Shown in pieces: positions 9,984 to 19,156 of a stretch of 64,000 bases of DNA. Origin of the DNA: 2-12-FULL-60-19 sp041483675. GTDB taxonomy: Bacteria; Desulfobacterota; Binatia; UBA9968. The DNA is taken from assembly GCA_041483675.1 (NCBI GenBank), contig JBGPGE010000005.1, forward strand, positions 1-64,000, written 5' to 3'. The translations under genes and the position numbers were made by a program. The first letter of the stretch is position 1; each line of letters begins with the position of its first letter. The notes beneath the pieces are model-generated. The model was not told the origin of the DNA. It saw only the letters and a program-made list of their open reading frames with translations, and made no database searches.

Positions 9984-12267
9984 CTTCCATCGCTCTCCAC
10001 ACTCTCTCCGGCGTAAGCGGTAGATCACGCAGCCTCACGCCCACCGCGTTATAGACTGCGTTGGCGATCGCCGAGGCCACGGGAAGAAGGCCGCCCTCGC
10101 CCAGCCCTTTCGAGCCGAACGGACCCGGCCCGTTTTGGTTTTCGAGCAGGATCGTTTCAAACTCCTTCGGCAGGTCGTCGAAGTTCGGCACGCGGTAGTC
10201 GACCAGATTGGGATTTAACAGCTGGCCGTCTTTATAGATCATCTCCTCCCTGAGCGTGTGGCCGATGGCGAACATTACCGCGCCCTCGTCCTGCCCCTCG
10301 CATAGCACCGGCTGCACCGCGCGACCGACATCCGCCACGGAGACGTATTTTAACAATTTGATCTCGCCCGTATCGCGGTCCACTTCGACCTCCGTGCCGC
10401 CCCAACCGATCTCCCAGAAAGTGGTCGGCGCGCCCAGCACCGCCTTGTCGCTCTTTATATCCTGGTAAAATCCTTTGCCGATGATCTCTCCCGCCTTGGC
10501 GCCGAAATATTTCGCGATCACGTCGCCGTAAGCGACGTTCCGCCCTTTGCGGCTGTGGATTTTGCCGTCTTTAATTTTAAGGGAGCTTAATTTTTCCTTG
10601 AGCGCCTTGGCGGCCGCGCCGAGGAGCTGCCGCTTTACGTCCTGAGCCGCGCGCTGCGCGCACAGACCCATGACGACCATCGAGCTGCTGGCGTTCGTCG
10701 CCGCGTCATAGGGCGTCGCATCCGTGTCGAGCTGAGCCACCACGACGTGATCCAGAGGCAGGCCCAACTCCTCCGCCACCACCTGGCTCAGCGCCGTGCG
10801 CGATCCCTGTCCGAGTTCGACGGTCCCGGTCAGCAGCACCGCGCTGCCGTCGGAGACCATTTTGACCACCGCCGAAGCGACCTTGTAGGTGCCGCCGCCG
10901 TCCTTCATGCAGCAGCTAAGCCCCTTGCCGGTGTTCGGCTTGCGGCGCTTTTTTCCCCAGCCGATCCCCTGAGCGGCGAGGAGCAATCCTTCTTTGAGGT
11001 CGCAGTCCACGGGCGTATCGCCCGACGTGTAAAGCTCGCCTTTCTTGAGCAGATTCTTGAGGCGAAACTCCAGCGCGTCCATGCCCAGCCGCTCGGCGAT
11101 GATATCCATCTGCGATTCGTAGGCCCAGGTCACTTGCAGCGTGCCGAAACCCCGGAACGCGCCGGCCGGGACGGTATTGGTATAGACCGTGTAAGCATCG
11201 GTCTTCACGTGCGGGATGCGATAGGGACCGATCGCCCGATAGCCGGCCTTTTGCGTGACGCGCGGCCCGGCATCGGCATAGGCCCCCGTATCCATGTGGA
11301 TCTCACATTCTCTCGCCACGAGCTTGCCGTCGCGCGCAACGCCGGTCTTGACGCGAAAACGCGCCGGATGGCGCGTTACCGTTTTGAAGCTTTCTTCAAC
11401 CGAGAGCGACACTTTGACCGGCCGTCGCGCCTTCCAGGCCAGGGCCGCCGCGATCGGCTCGATCTTGACCGAGAGCTTTCCGCCATAACCGCCCCCCACG
11501 TGCGGAACGATCACGCGGACACGGTTGAGCGGCACGCGGAAGATCTCCGCCAGGTGATCGCGGAGCGTGAAGGGGTCCTGGCTCCCGGTCCACAGCGTGA
11601 TGCGGTCGTCCTCTACCTGGGCGATCGTCGCGTGCGGCTCCATCGAAAAATGTTGCACGCGCGGAAAAGTAAATGTGTCTTCGAAAATATAGGCGGACTT
11701 CTTGAAACCTTCCGCGATATCTCCCCTGGCATAGCTGAACTGATAGCAGATGTTCGTCCCTTTGAATTTATCCAACGCCTGGTAGTGATAGCCGTGCAGC
11801 TCCCCGCCGGCCTTGGAGGTTTCGTGAACCAACGGGGCGTTGGGGGCGAGCGCTTCTTCCAAGCTCCCCACCACCGCCAGCTCCTCGAATTCCGTTTCGA
11901 TCAGCCCCAGCGCCTCCTCGGCCGTAGCCGCATCCACCGCCGCCACGCCCGCCACCGGATCCCCCACGTACCTGACCCTGTCCACCGCGACGATCGGCTG
12001 ATCTTTGTAAGCCGCTCCGAAATAGTAATTGAGATCGCCCAGGTCATCCCGCGTGAGCACCGTAAAGACCCCCGGGAGCTGCGCCGCCTTACGCGCGTCG
12101 ATCTTCAGCAGTTTCGCGTGGGGGAACGGGCTCCTGAGGATTTTCCCAACCGCCATGCCCGGCAGTTCCAGATCGACGGTGTACGCGGCCCTCCCCGTGA
12201 CTTTTTCTTCTCCATCGACTCGCGGCACCGCGCGGCCCACGACTTTCAATGCTTGCGCTTTGCTCAT
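9967..12267 (-). CDS. Xanthine dehydrogenase-family molybdenum hydroxylase, large subunit
   Basis: This 766-residue protein is the molybdopterin-binding subunit of the xanthine oxidase/aldehyde oxidase/CoxL family. Visible are VGGGYGGK, GAFRGFG, VELGQGS and the catalytic glutamate near residue 724 in KGLGEGG. The family hydroxylates aldehydes, purines or N-heterocycles, passing electrons through 2Fe-2S and FAD subunits. Those partner genes are absent on both sides, so this is an orphan large subunit. I chose ATG 12267, which overlaps the upstream stop as ATGA with GAGG just before it; an upstream in-frame start at 12303 would add 12 unconserved residues. The CoxL-type active loop is not evident, so CO is unlikely as substrate. 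Confidence 0.9.
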   Translation of the reverse strand: MSKAQALKVVGRAVPRVDGEEKVTGRAAYTVDLELPGMAVGKILRSPFPHAKLLKIDARKAAQLPGVFTVLTRDDLGDLNYYFGAAYKDQPIVAVDRVRYVGDPVAGVAAVDAATAEEALGLIETEFEELAVVGSLEEALAPNAPLVHETSKAGGELHGYHYQALDKFKGTNICYQFSYARGDIAEGFKKSAYIFEDTFTFPRVQHFSMEPHATIAQVEDDRITLWTGSQDPFTLRDHLAEIFRVPLNRVRVIVPHVGGGYGGKLSVKIEPIAAALAWKARRPVKVSLSVEESFKTVTRHPARFRVKTGVARDGKLVARECEIHMDTGAYADAGPRVTQKAGYRAIGPYRIPHVKTDAYTVYTNTVPAGAFRGFGTLQVTWAYESQMDIIAERLGMDALEFRLKNLLKKGELYTSGDTPVDCDLKEGLLLAAQGIGWGKKRRKPNTGKGLSCCMKDGGGTYKVASAVVKMVSDGSAVLLTGTVELGQGSRTALSQVVAEELGLPLDHVVVAQLDTDATPYDAATNASSSMVVMGLCAQRAAQDVKRQLLGAAAKALKEKLSSLKIKDGKIHSRKGRNVAYGDVIAKYFGAKAGEIIGKGFYQDIKSDKAVLGAPTTFWEIGWGGTEVEVDRDTGEIKLLKYVSVADVGRAVQPVLCEGQDEGAVMFAIGHTLREEMIYKDGQLLNPNLVDYRVPNFDDLPKEFETILLENQNGPGPFGSKGLGEGGLLPVASAIANAVYNAVGVRLRDLPLTPERVWRAMEEKKLE

Positions 12268-13595
12268 GATAAACCTCGCTGTCGGTATTGTTTTGTAACC
12301 CATTCCATCGCTTGCTCTCTCGTCTTGATCTCCCCTTCGAGTTGATGCTCCTCGAGCTGCCTGAGAATCTCCTGAAACAGCGGGCCTGGCGCCAGCCCCA
12401 TCGCGATCAGGTCTTTGCCCCGAAGCAGCGGCTCAGGATGAATCTCCTCGTGCTTTAGCTCCACCAGCTTTTGCCGGCAGAAGTTAAAGGATTGCAAGTC
12501 GCCGCTGGAGGCCAGCGCATCGATGCGCGTAAGCTCCAACAGCTCCGCAATCCCCTCTTCGCCGAGGAAACGCTTGAGCGTGCTCAAGCGCATCTTCGGT
12601 GCCTGGGTATGACGCAGATGGTTTTTCACCAGGTAGGCGACCCGCTCCCACACCGCGCGGCTCTGCTTGAGCCGCTTGAGGATTTCGATGGCGATCTCGG
12701 CTCCCCTCTCCGTATGGCCGTAGAAGGTGACCTTTTCTCCCTCGCGCTTAACGCACAACGGCTTCGCGATGTCATGGAGCAGACAGCCATAGGCCAGCGT
12801 GTCTGAGATTTGAGATTTGAGATTTGAGATTTGCTCCAGCAGCAGGAGCGTGTGGGAAAAGACGTCGCCTTCGGGATGGTGATCGGGGCTCTGCCCGACT
12901 CCTTTCATCGCCACGACCTCGGGAAGGATCGTCGCCAGCAGGCCGCTCTCGTCCAGAAGCTCGAATCCCCTGCGCGCGCCCCCTTCGGTGAGAATGCGGG
13001 TTATCTCATCGCCGATTCGCTCCCACGAGACTTGCCCAACGGTTGCGGCCTCCATTTGGATAGCCGCGAGGGTTTCTGTTTCGATAGTGAAACCGAGACC
13101 GGCGGCGAATCGAACCGCCCGGACCATCCGCAGACGATCTTCCCGAAAGCGCTCACGCGCCTCGCCGATCGCCCGGACCACGCGACGGGTCAGATCCTCC
13201 CGTCCTCCCACCAGGTCGATGATCCGGTCCTCGAGCGGATCGTACATCATCCCGTTGATGGTAAAATCGCGCCGCAGGATATCTTCCTGCATCCCGGCGA
13301 AACGCACCTCGCTCGGCCGCCGCCCGTCCAGATAGGGACCGTCGTAACGGAACGTGGCGACTTCGAACGACTCGCCGTCGAGCACGACCATGACGACGCC
13401 GAATTGCGCCCCGACTTCGATTGTCTTGGAAAAAACCTTACGGATCGCCTCCGGCTTGGCGTCGGTCGCGATATCGTAATCCTGCGGCGTTTTGCCGAGC
13501 AGCGCGTCGCGGACGCAGCCTCCGGCGAGATAGGCTTGATAGCCGGCCTCCCGCAGCCGCTTTACGACGGCGACGGATTTCTCCTTAAGGGACAC
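12264..13595 (-). CDS. cca: CCA-adding tRNA nucleotidyltransferase with HD domain
   Basis: The 443-residue protein has the class II nucleotidyltransferase head (AGGCVRDALLG, DYDIAT with catalytic aspartates, RRDFTINGMMYD, and EDRLRMVRAVRFAAGLGF). An HD phosphohydrolase domain follows (HHPEGDVFSHTLLLL and LLHDIAKP). It adds or repairs the tRNA 3' CCA end. The linker between the two HD helices, about residues 252-266, is encoded by a 7-bp tandem repeat (NLKSQIS), an in-frame microsatellite insertion. The stop overlaps the next gene's start as ATGA, so the two are translationally coupled although their functions look unrelated. Confidence 0.93.
   Translation of the reverse strand: MSLKEKSVAVVKRLREAGYQAYLAGGCVRDALLGKTPQDYDIATDAKPEAIRKVFSKTIEVGAQFGVVMVVLDGESFEVATFRYDGPYLDGRRPSEVRFAGMQEDILRRDFTINGMMYDPLEDRIIDLVGGREDLTRRVVRAIGEARERFREDRLRMVRAVRFAAGLGFTIETETLAAIQMEAATVGQVSWERIGDEITRILTEGGARRGFELLDESGLLATILPEVVAMKGVGQSPDHHPEGDVFSHTLLLLEQISNLKSQISDTLAYGCLLHDIAKPLCVKREGEKVTFYGHTERGAEIAIEILKRLKQSRAVWERVAYLVKNHLRHTQAPKMRLSTLKRFLGEEGIAELLELTRIDALASSGDLQSFNFCRQKLVELKHEEIHPEPLLRGKDLIAMGLAPGPLFQEILRQLEEHQLEGEIKTREQAMEWVTKQYRQRGLS
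12804..12833. repeat. In-frame 7-bp tandem repeat within the CCA-enzyme gene
   Basis: Four perfect copies of TGAGATT (12804-12831) plus a partial copy. A 7-bp unit changes frame at each copy, so length variation in steps other than three units would break the gene. Confidence 0.9.
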
Positions 13596-13652
13596 AACGA
13601 CACCTCAAGGCAAAAAATAGCGGAAAAATAGGGAGAGAGAAAGGCGAACCGG

Positions 13653-14033
13653 CTAATGCTGTGGGGGCTCGCCAGCCATGTAGGATTGAACCTTTCCCTG
13701 TAGCTCGTGAAAGGTAAACGGCTTCACGATATAGTCGTTGCAGCCGGCGTCGAGGCAGTTTTTCAGGTCCGGTTCTCTGAACAGGGCCGTGGCGGCCACG
13801 ATCGGAATATCCTGCGTCTCGGGTTTGGAGCGGAGCACCCGCGTAGCTTCCCACCCGTCCATGCCCGGCATCATGATGTCCATCAGGATCAACTGGGGCT
13901 TTTCTTCGACGGCTTTTTCGATGCCTTCCTTCGCGTGCCGCGCGGGAATCGCGAGAAAGCCCATCAATTCCATTTGCCAGATGAGGAGTTCGCGCATATC
14001 CGGATGGTCTTCAACTACCAGTACTTTTTTCAT
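13653..14033 (-). CDS. Stand-alone response regulator receiver (CheY-like)
   Basis: At 126 residues this is a single receiver domain with no output domain. The acidic pocket, phosphoacceptor Asp52 in LILMDIMMPGMDG, the switch Thr82 and Lys104 in IVKPF are all present. It probably relays a phosphate from a histidine kinase or acts by protein binding. No kinase is adjacent; the GAF kinase at 3655 is the nearest. Its 5' neighbour is an M16 peptidase gene about 50 bp away on the same strand. Confidence 0.93.
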   Translation of the reverse strand: MKKVLVVEDHPDMRELLIWQMELMGFLAIPARHAKEGIEKAVEEKPQLILMDIMMPGMDGWEATRVLRSKPETQDIPIVAATALFREPDLKNCLDAGCNDYIVKPFTFHELQGKVQSYMAGEPPQH

Positions 14034-14082
14034 GGGCGACTCCCTTGTTTATAAAACCCCCTATGAACCTGATCTCAGAGTA

Positions 14083-15432
14083 CTATGGCCCCTTGCCCCT
14101 GTCAAGTGAATTGTTTAAACCGGCCTTCGACTGATCGGCGACGACCACGACAATCCACTTGTCCGGTTGGAGGCGGCTCTGGGCCACGCGAAGCACCTCC
14201 TCCCTGCTGATGCCGCGGATCAGGTCGGCGTAGCGCTCCATATAGTCCAGTCCGAGGCCAAAGTACTCCATTTGCGTCAAAAACGCGCCAACTCGCCGGT
14301 TACTGTCAAACCGGAGCGGGAAGCTCCCCGTAAGATAGTCTTTCGCGGCCTGCAGTTCTTCCTGGGTAACACCCTGCTCGCGGATTTTTCGAATTTCTTC
14401 CATCGCGACGCGGATCGCCTCTCCCGCGCTTTCGTTCTTGGTCTGCATCGCCAGCTGAAAACTCCCGGCGTATTTATCCGTGTCAAACGCGCTGTAGACG
14501 GAATACGCGAGTCCCCGCTCGTTGCGGATCGAGTCCATCAGCCGGGAAGAGAAACCGCCGCCGCCCAGAATGTAATTCATCACCTGAATCGCGTAGTAAT
14601 CGGGATGGTTGCGCGGCACTCCGTCGTGGCCGATCAGGATATTGGCCTGCGTCAGATCCTTATTGACACGGATGACGGCGGCCGCCGCCGGTGACGGGGT
14701 TGGAGGCGGCTGGGAAGGCGAATTTCGCCGCTCCCAGCTTCGCGATAACTTTTGTAGAAGGCCAAGGATTTCTTCATGAGAAACGTCGCCGACGACGGCG
14801 AGAATCGCGCGGTTTGGCCGATAGTACTGTTCGTAGAACTGAAGCAGCGCTCCGCGGTCCACGCGTTCGACGGATTCCGAAGTCCCTTCGACCGGGCGTC
14901 CGTAGGCGCTGTCGCGAAACAGCGCTTCCCGGAACTTCTCTTGCGCGATCTCTCCCGGCTCCTCCTGCTTGGCTCTGATCGAAGCGATCACGGACTGCTT
15001 CTGCCGGTCGATCTCCGCTTGCGGAAAAGTCGATGCCGTCAGCACGTCCGTAAACAACTCCAGCCCGGTTTGCAGGTCTTTCTTCAGCACCGTCAGGCTG
15101 ACGGTGGCCGTCTCTTCGTCGCACGCGGCCGACAGCGTTGCGCCGATAAAATCAAGCGCTTCGCTGATCTGTGTGGCCGTGCGCGTCCGCGTGCCGTAAG
15201 TCAGAAGGCGCGCGGCCAGGTTCGCCGTCCCCTCGCGCCCGGCGTTCTCGAAGCGCGAGCCCGCTTCAATAAGAAGATTGAAGGTCACCATCGGGAGCGC
15301 TCGCTGCTCCGAGGTGAGAACGACCAGTCCGTTTTCGAGAACGGCCCGGCGAGGCGCGAGGCGCGCATCCGAAGAGGCGGACAGGGAGACGACGCTCAGC
15401 AGCCCGATAACTGCGGCAGTTAACGCCTTCAT
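14083..15432 (-). CDS. M16-family peptidase homologue lacking the zinc motif
   Basis: The 449-residue secreted protein has a signal peptide (AAVIGLLSVVSLSASSDA) and the two-lobed M16 fold, with the C-terminal substrate-binding R/Y region (NYILGGGGFSSRLMDSIRNERGLAYSVYS). At the place where HxxEH should stand it reads NLAARLL, so the zinc ligands are missing and it should be the non-catalytic partner of a heterodimer. The upstream gene encodes the active partner and overlaps it by ATGA. This arrangement is common for bacterial M16B pairs, which process peptides in the periplasm. Confidence 0.9.
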   Translation of the reverse strand: MKALTAAVIGLLSVVSLSASSDARLAPRRAVLENGLVVLTSEQRALPMVTFNLLIEAGSRFENAGREGTANLAARLLTYGTRTRTATQISEALDFIGATLSAACDEETATVSLTVLKKDLQTGLELFTDVLTASTFPQAEIDRQKQSVIASIRAKQEEPGEIAQEKFREALFRDSAYGRPVEGTSESVERVDRGALLQFYEQYYRPNRAILAVVGDVSHEEILGLLQKLSRSWERRNSPSQPPPTPSPAAAAVIRVNKDLTQANILIGHDGVPRNHPDYYAIQVMNYILGGGGFSSRLMDSIRNERGLAYSVYSAFDTDKYAGSFQLAMQTKNESAGEAIRVAMEEIRKIREQGVTQEELQAAKDYLTGSFPLRFDSNRRVGAFLTQMEYFGLGLDYMERYADLIRGISREEVLRVAQSRLQPDKWIVVVVADQSKAGLNNSLDRGKGP

Positions 15433-16742
15433 TGCGCCTTCTCCTTCACGGGGATCAGCACACCTACTGTTCGCTGATCGGGATCGAGATATTTCTTCGC
15501 CACTCTGAGGAGATCGGCTGCGGTAACCTTCCGTATTCCTTCCAGGTACTGATCCAGCAGCCGCCAGCCGGCGACCGATTCGTATTGTCCGATCCGCATG
15601 GCCTGACCGAAGACCGAGTCTTGCCCGAACACAAAGGCGGCCTCCACCTGGTTCTTCGCCTTTTCCAATTCCTTGTCGCCCACCGCCTCGGTGCGAAGCC
15701 GCTCGACGATCGCGTCAACGGCCTTCTCGACTTCCTCCGTTTGCTTTTCCGGCATGACCTGGGCCGTGATGGAAAACATGCCCGGGTCCAGCGAAAGCCC
15801 CCCGTAGTCGGCGCCGACGTTCCGGGCGATTCGTTGATGGTACACCAGCTCCTGATGCAAACGGGAGCTCCGCCCCCCGGCGAGGACCACGGCAAGCAGG
15901 TCGAGGGAAAAATTCTCCGGATCTTTCACATTCGGGGCGCGATAGTCGATCGCCAGAAACGGCAGCTCGGCCTCTTTCTTGAGCGTGACGCGTCGCTCCC
16001 CCCGTTGCGGCGGCTCCTCAACCTTAATCTTGGGCGCCTCCGCTCCGCGCGGCAGCTTGCCGAACTCCCCTTTGATCTTCGTCAGCATCTCCGCCGTCGA
16101 GAAATCCCCCACGGCGACGATGAACGCGTTGTTGGGCGCATAGTAGAGCTTATAGTGTTGCCGCAGATCTTCGCGGGACATTTTTTCGAGATCGCCCATC
16201 CAGCCGATCACCGGTCGCCGGTACGGATGCACGGTGTATTCGACGGCTCCCATAACCTCGCCGAGCGCGGCGGCGGGGCTGTCTTCGGTCCGCAACCGCC
16301 GCTCTTCCATGACCACCTGTTTTTCGGCTTCGAAAGTTGCGCCGTCCAAGATGGCATTGGCCATCCGGTCGGCCTCCAGCTCGATCTCCACGCCGATCTT
16401 CTCCCGGCTCATGGTGGCGAAATAGACCGTGTGGTCGGCGGAGGTAAAAGCATTGGACCGGCCGCCGTTCGTGGCAATGATCCGCGAGTATTGCTCCGGG
16501 CCGGTCGTCGGAGTCCCTTTGAACATCATATGTTCGAGGAAGTGCGAGAGCCCGCTCTTGCCGTCCAATTCGTTCCGCGAGCCGACCCGATACCACACCT
16601 GAAAAGTCACCGCGGGACTTTTGTGATCTTCGAGCAGAAGAACCTTGAGGCCGTTGTCGAGGACAAACTCCTGGACTTGCGCGGCGCGCGCCGGGAACGC
16701 CCAAAAGACAACGATCAGCAAAGCCAAAATCGCGCGACGCAT
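15429..16742 (-). CDS. M16-family zinc metallopeptidase (catalytic partner)
   Basis: From ATG 16742 the protein has 437 residues and begins with a clear signal peptide (MRRAILALLIVVFWAF, cleaved near ARA/AQ). The active site HFLEH (His67, Glu70, His71) is followed about 75 residues later by EKQVVMEER, which supplies the third zinc ligand. GGRSSRLHQELVYHQRIA marks the second lobe. It should form a clam-shell dimer with the overlapping inactive homologue and degrade short peptides or process a precursor. An in-frame start at 16784 exists, but it would put 14 residues before the signal peptide. Confidence 0.92.
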   Translation of the reverse strand: MRRAILALLIVVFWAFPARAAQVQEFVLDNGLKVLLLEDHKSPAVTFQVWYRVGSRNELDGKSGLSHFLEHMMFKGTPTTGPEQYSRIIATNGGRSNAFTSADHTVYFATMSREKIGVEIELEADRMANAILDGATFEAEKQVVMEERRLRTEDSPAAALGEVMGAVEYTVHPYRRPVIGWMGDLEKMSREDLRQHYKLYYAPNNAFIVAVGDFSTAEMLTKIKGEFGKLPRGAEAPKIKVEEPPQRGERRVTLKKEAELPFLAIDYRAPNVKDPENFSLDLLAVVLAGGRSSRLHQELVYHQRIARNVGADYGGLSLDPGMFSITAQVMPEKQTEEVEKAVDAIVERLRTEAVGDKELEKAKNQVEAAFVFGQDSVFGQAMRIGQYESVAGWRLLDQYLEGIRKVTAADLLRVAKKYLDPDQRTVGVLIPVKEKAQ

Positions 16743-16843
16743 GATCTTTAGTTGATAGAGGAAGGAAGGGAAAAGCGCAAGCATTCCGCCCCCGAGTTGA
16801 CAGTATCGGTACAGGGAAATAGGATGGTTGTTTCGGAGGCCAC

Positions 16844-18277
16844 ATGAACGACGTTACCGACATGAGAAATTTTATCCGCTGCCTCGAAGAGATGGGCGAG
16901 GTCAAGACGCTTGAAGGCGTCGATCTTAAGCTTGAGGTGGGCGCGCTCACCGAACGGGCGGCGGAAAAAGAGGGGCCGGCGCTCTTGTTCAGCGGCTTCA
17001 AAGATTACCCGCCGGGTTTCCGCGTCGTTTCCAACCTTTTCAGGACTTGCCGGCGCACCGCGCCGGCGATGGGACTTCCCACGGATCTCAAGGGCGTCGA
17101 CTTTCTGTATGCCTGGAGAAAGAAACTCGCGGCGTTCAAGCCGGTGCCCGTGCAGCAGGTGGAGGGCGGCCCGGTTTGCGAAAACCAGATGGACGGGGAT
17201 CAGGTCGATCTCTACAAATTTCCGACGCCGAGTTGGCATGAGCTCGACGGCGGCCCCTACCTCGGCACCGGCTGCGGCGTTATTACAAAGGATCCGGAGA
17301 CGGGAAGGATCAACATCGGCACCTATCGCGTGATGATCCAGAACAAGAACACGGTCTCGGTCAAGATGAACATGGGCAAGCACGGCCGCCTCGCCTTCGA
17401 GCGGAGCCGCGCGGCGGGCAAGCCGCTGCCGGTCGCGATCACTTTGGGCCAGGGGCCGAGCGTTTTTCTCGCCGCGCAGATGCCGTTGCCGCCGGATGTG
17501 AACGAATACGAGTTTGCCGGTTATCTCCAAGGCGCGCCCGTGCCCGTGATCCGAGGCGCCGCGACCGGCCTGCCGCTGCCGGCCAACGCCGAAGTCGTTC
17601 TCGAAGGCGAGATGCCGCCGATGAAAGACGAAGAAATGCCGCGCGAAGGGCCGTTCGGCGAATGGCCGGGCTATTTCACCGAAGCCAACGTCGGCGAGAC
17701 GCCGGTGATGGTGGTGAAGCGGGTTTACTATAGAAACGATCCGATCATTTTGGGCGCGCCGCCGCTCAAGCCGCCCGCGAGTTATCTCCCGATCTCGCTT
17801 GGCGCCGCGACGCTGTGGGAACAGTTGGAGAAAGCCGGAGTCCCCGACATCAAAGGAGTCTGGGGATTTGTCTACGGCGGGCAGCCCGGCCCGTTTACCG
17901 TGATTTCGATTCACCAGCGCTACGCGGGCCATTCGAAGCAGGCGCTGCTGGTCGCTGCCGGCGCGCGGGCCGGCGCCTACGGCGGAAAGTTCGTCGTGGT
18001 CGTGGACGACGACATCGACATCAGCAATCCCAACGACGTGATCTGGGCTATCGCGACCCGCTGCTACGTGCGCGACGGAATCGATGTCGTAAAAAGCGTC
18101 TGGGCCTCGGTATGCGAGCCGGCCATGCCGCCCGAGGAGCGCTCGCCGAAAGGCTACGTGTCGGACCGCGTTTTGATCGACGCCTGCCGGCCGTTCCGCT
18201 GGATGGATGAGTTTCCCGCGGTGAATGCCTTCGAGACGGAATTCAAAGACAAAGTGGAGAAGAAGTGGCGGATCTGA
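16844..18277 (+). CDS. UbiD-family prenylated-FMN decarboxylase
   Basis: The 477-residue protein has the UbiD active-site triad: Arg162 in NIGTYRVMIQ and Glu268 and Glu273 in EGPFGEWPGY. The spacing (Asn157 to Arg162, Glu268 to Glu273) equals that of fungal Fdc1. It reversibly decarboxylates an unsaturated or aromatic acid using prenylated FMN, which needs a UbiX partner not seen here. Most of the window's decarboxylation context is missing, so the substrate is open; ubiquinone biosynthesis is only one option. The next gene starts 13 nt before its stop. Confidence 0.92.
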   Translation: MNDVTDMRNFIRCLEEMGEVKTLEGVDLKLEVGALTERAAEKEGPALLFSGFKDYPPGFRVVSNLFRTCRRTAPAMGLPTDLKGVDFLYAWRKKLAAFKPVPVQQVEGGPVCENQMDGDQVDLYKFPTPSWHELDGGPYLGTGCGVITKDPETGRINIGTYRVMIQNKNTVSVKMNMGKHGRLAFERSRAAGKPLPVAITLGQGPSVFLAAQMPLPPDVNEYEFAGYLQGAPVPVIRGAATGLPLPANAEVVLEGEMPPMKDEEMPREGPFGEWPGYFTEANVGETPVMVVKRVYYRNDPIILGAPPLKPPASYLPISLGAATLWEQLEKAGVPDIKGVWGFVYGGQPGPFTVISIHQRYAGHSKQALLVAAGARAGAYGGKFVVVVDDDIDISNPNDVIWAIATRCYVRDGIDVVKSVWASVCEPAMPPEERSPKGYVSDRVLIDACRPFRWMDEFPAVNAFETEFKDKVEKKWRI

Positions 18278-19116
18278 CCGAACAACAGGCGGCCGTCCCG
18301 CCGGTCCCGCTGACGCTCGAGGGATCTTTCGTTCTGCACCAGATGTCCCGCTTGCGGTGGCATGCCTGGAGGGAGCTTGACCATCATGCGATGAAAGAGG
18401 TCGCCGAAGAAGCGGCGGCTCTTTTCGGCGCGATGGAGCAGGGCAAAGAGGAGCAGAGCGCGATCTTTTCCATGCTCGGCCACAAAGGCGATCTGCTGAT
18501 CGTCCATTTCCGGCGGACGCTCGAAGCTTTGAACAGCGCCGAGCTGAGCGTCGCCAATCTCAAGCTCGCGGAATTCTTCGAGCCGACGACCTCTTATCTC
18601 TCCGTCGTGGAGCTGGGCTTGTACGAAGCGACCGTGCGCCTTTACGAATCGCTGAAGCAAAACGGCCTGAAGCCCGGCTCGCCGGAATGGAGCCAGGCCG
18701 TCGACGCCGAGCTGGCCAATCAGCGGAAAATGGTCGCGCCGAGGCTGTGGCCGCCGGTCCCGGCGCGCCGCTATGTCTGCTTTTATCCGATGAACAAGCT
18801 CCGCGGCGAGATCAAGAACTGGTACTCGGCCCCGATCGCCGACCGGCAGAAGATGATGGCGGAGCACGGCGTGATCGGGAGGAAGTACGCGGGTCAGGTG
18901 ACGCAGATCATCTCAGGCTCGATCGGTTTCGACGATTGGGAATGGGGCGTCGATCTCTTCGCCGACGATCCGCTGGTGTTCAAAAAACTGGTTTACGAGA
19001 TGCGCTTCGACGTCGCCAGCGCCGTTTACGGGCAGTTCGGCGCGTTCTATGTCGGCATTAGATTTCCAGCCGCAAAGCTTGCCCTATTTCTCGAAGGCAA
19101 GAGTCCCGCTTCGTAA
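18265..19116 (+). CDS. Coproheme decarboxylase/chlorite dismutase-family protein (HemQ/ChdC)
   Basis: The 283-residue protein carries the HemQ core: YPMNKLR with Tyr174 and Met176, then heme-ligand His201 in AEHGVIGR. The 27-residue Tyr-to-His spacing is the one found in Listeria HemQ. GSIGFDDWEWGVDLFADDP and MRFDVASAVYG complete the signature. The family converts coproheme III to heme b in the coproporphyrin-dependent pathway. The GTG start at 18265 lies inside the UbiD gene, implying coupled translation of two decarboxylases. The N-terminal half is more divergent than the C-terminal half. Confidence 0.85.
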   Translation: MADLTEQQAAVPPVPLTLEGSFVLHQMSRLRWHAWRELDHHAMKEVAEEAAALFGAMEQGKEEQSAIFSMLGHKGDLLIVHFRRTLEALNSAELSVANLKLAEFFEPTTSYLSVVELGLYEATVRLYESLKQNGLKPGSPEWSQAVDAELANQRKMVAPRLWPPVPARRYVCFYPMNKLRGEIKNWYSAPIADRQKMMAEHGVIGRKYAGQVTQIISGSIGFDDWEWGVDLFADDPLVFKKLVYEMRFDVASAVYGQFGAFYVGIRFPAAKLALFLEGKSPAS

Positions 19117-19156
19117 GTCACACGCGCGCCGCTCCGAACTTGAACCCTTTGAACAT

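Noticed and set aside
10747..12345. 532-codon plus-strand open frame
   Set aside because: It is antisense to the molybdenum hydroxylase, which has clear conserved motifs; the plus-strand reading is Arg/His-rich with no motif.
15432..16751. 439-codon plus-strand open frame
   Set aside because: Shadow of the active M16 peptidase gene, whose HxxEH motif and signal peptide are on the minus strand.
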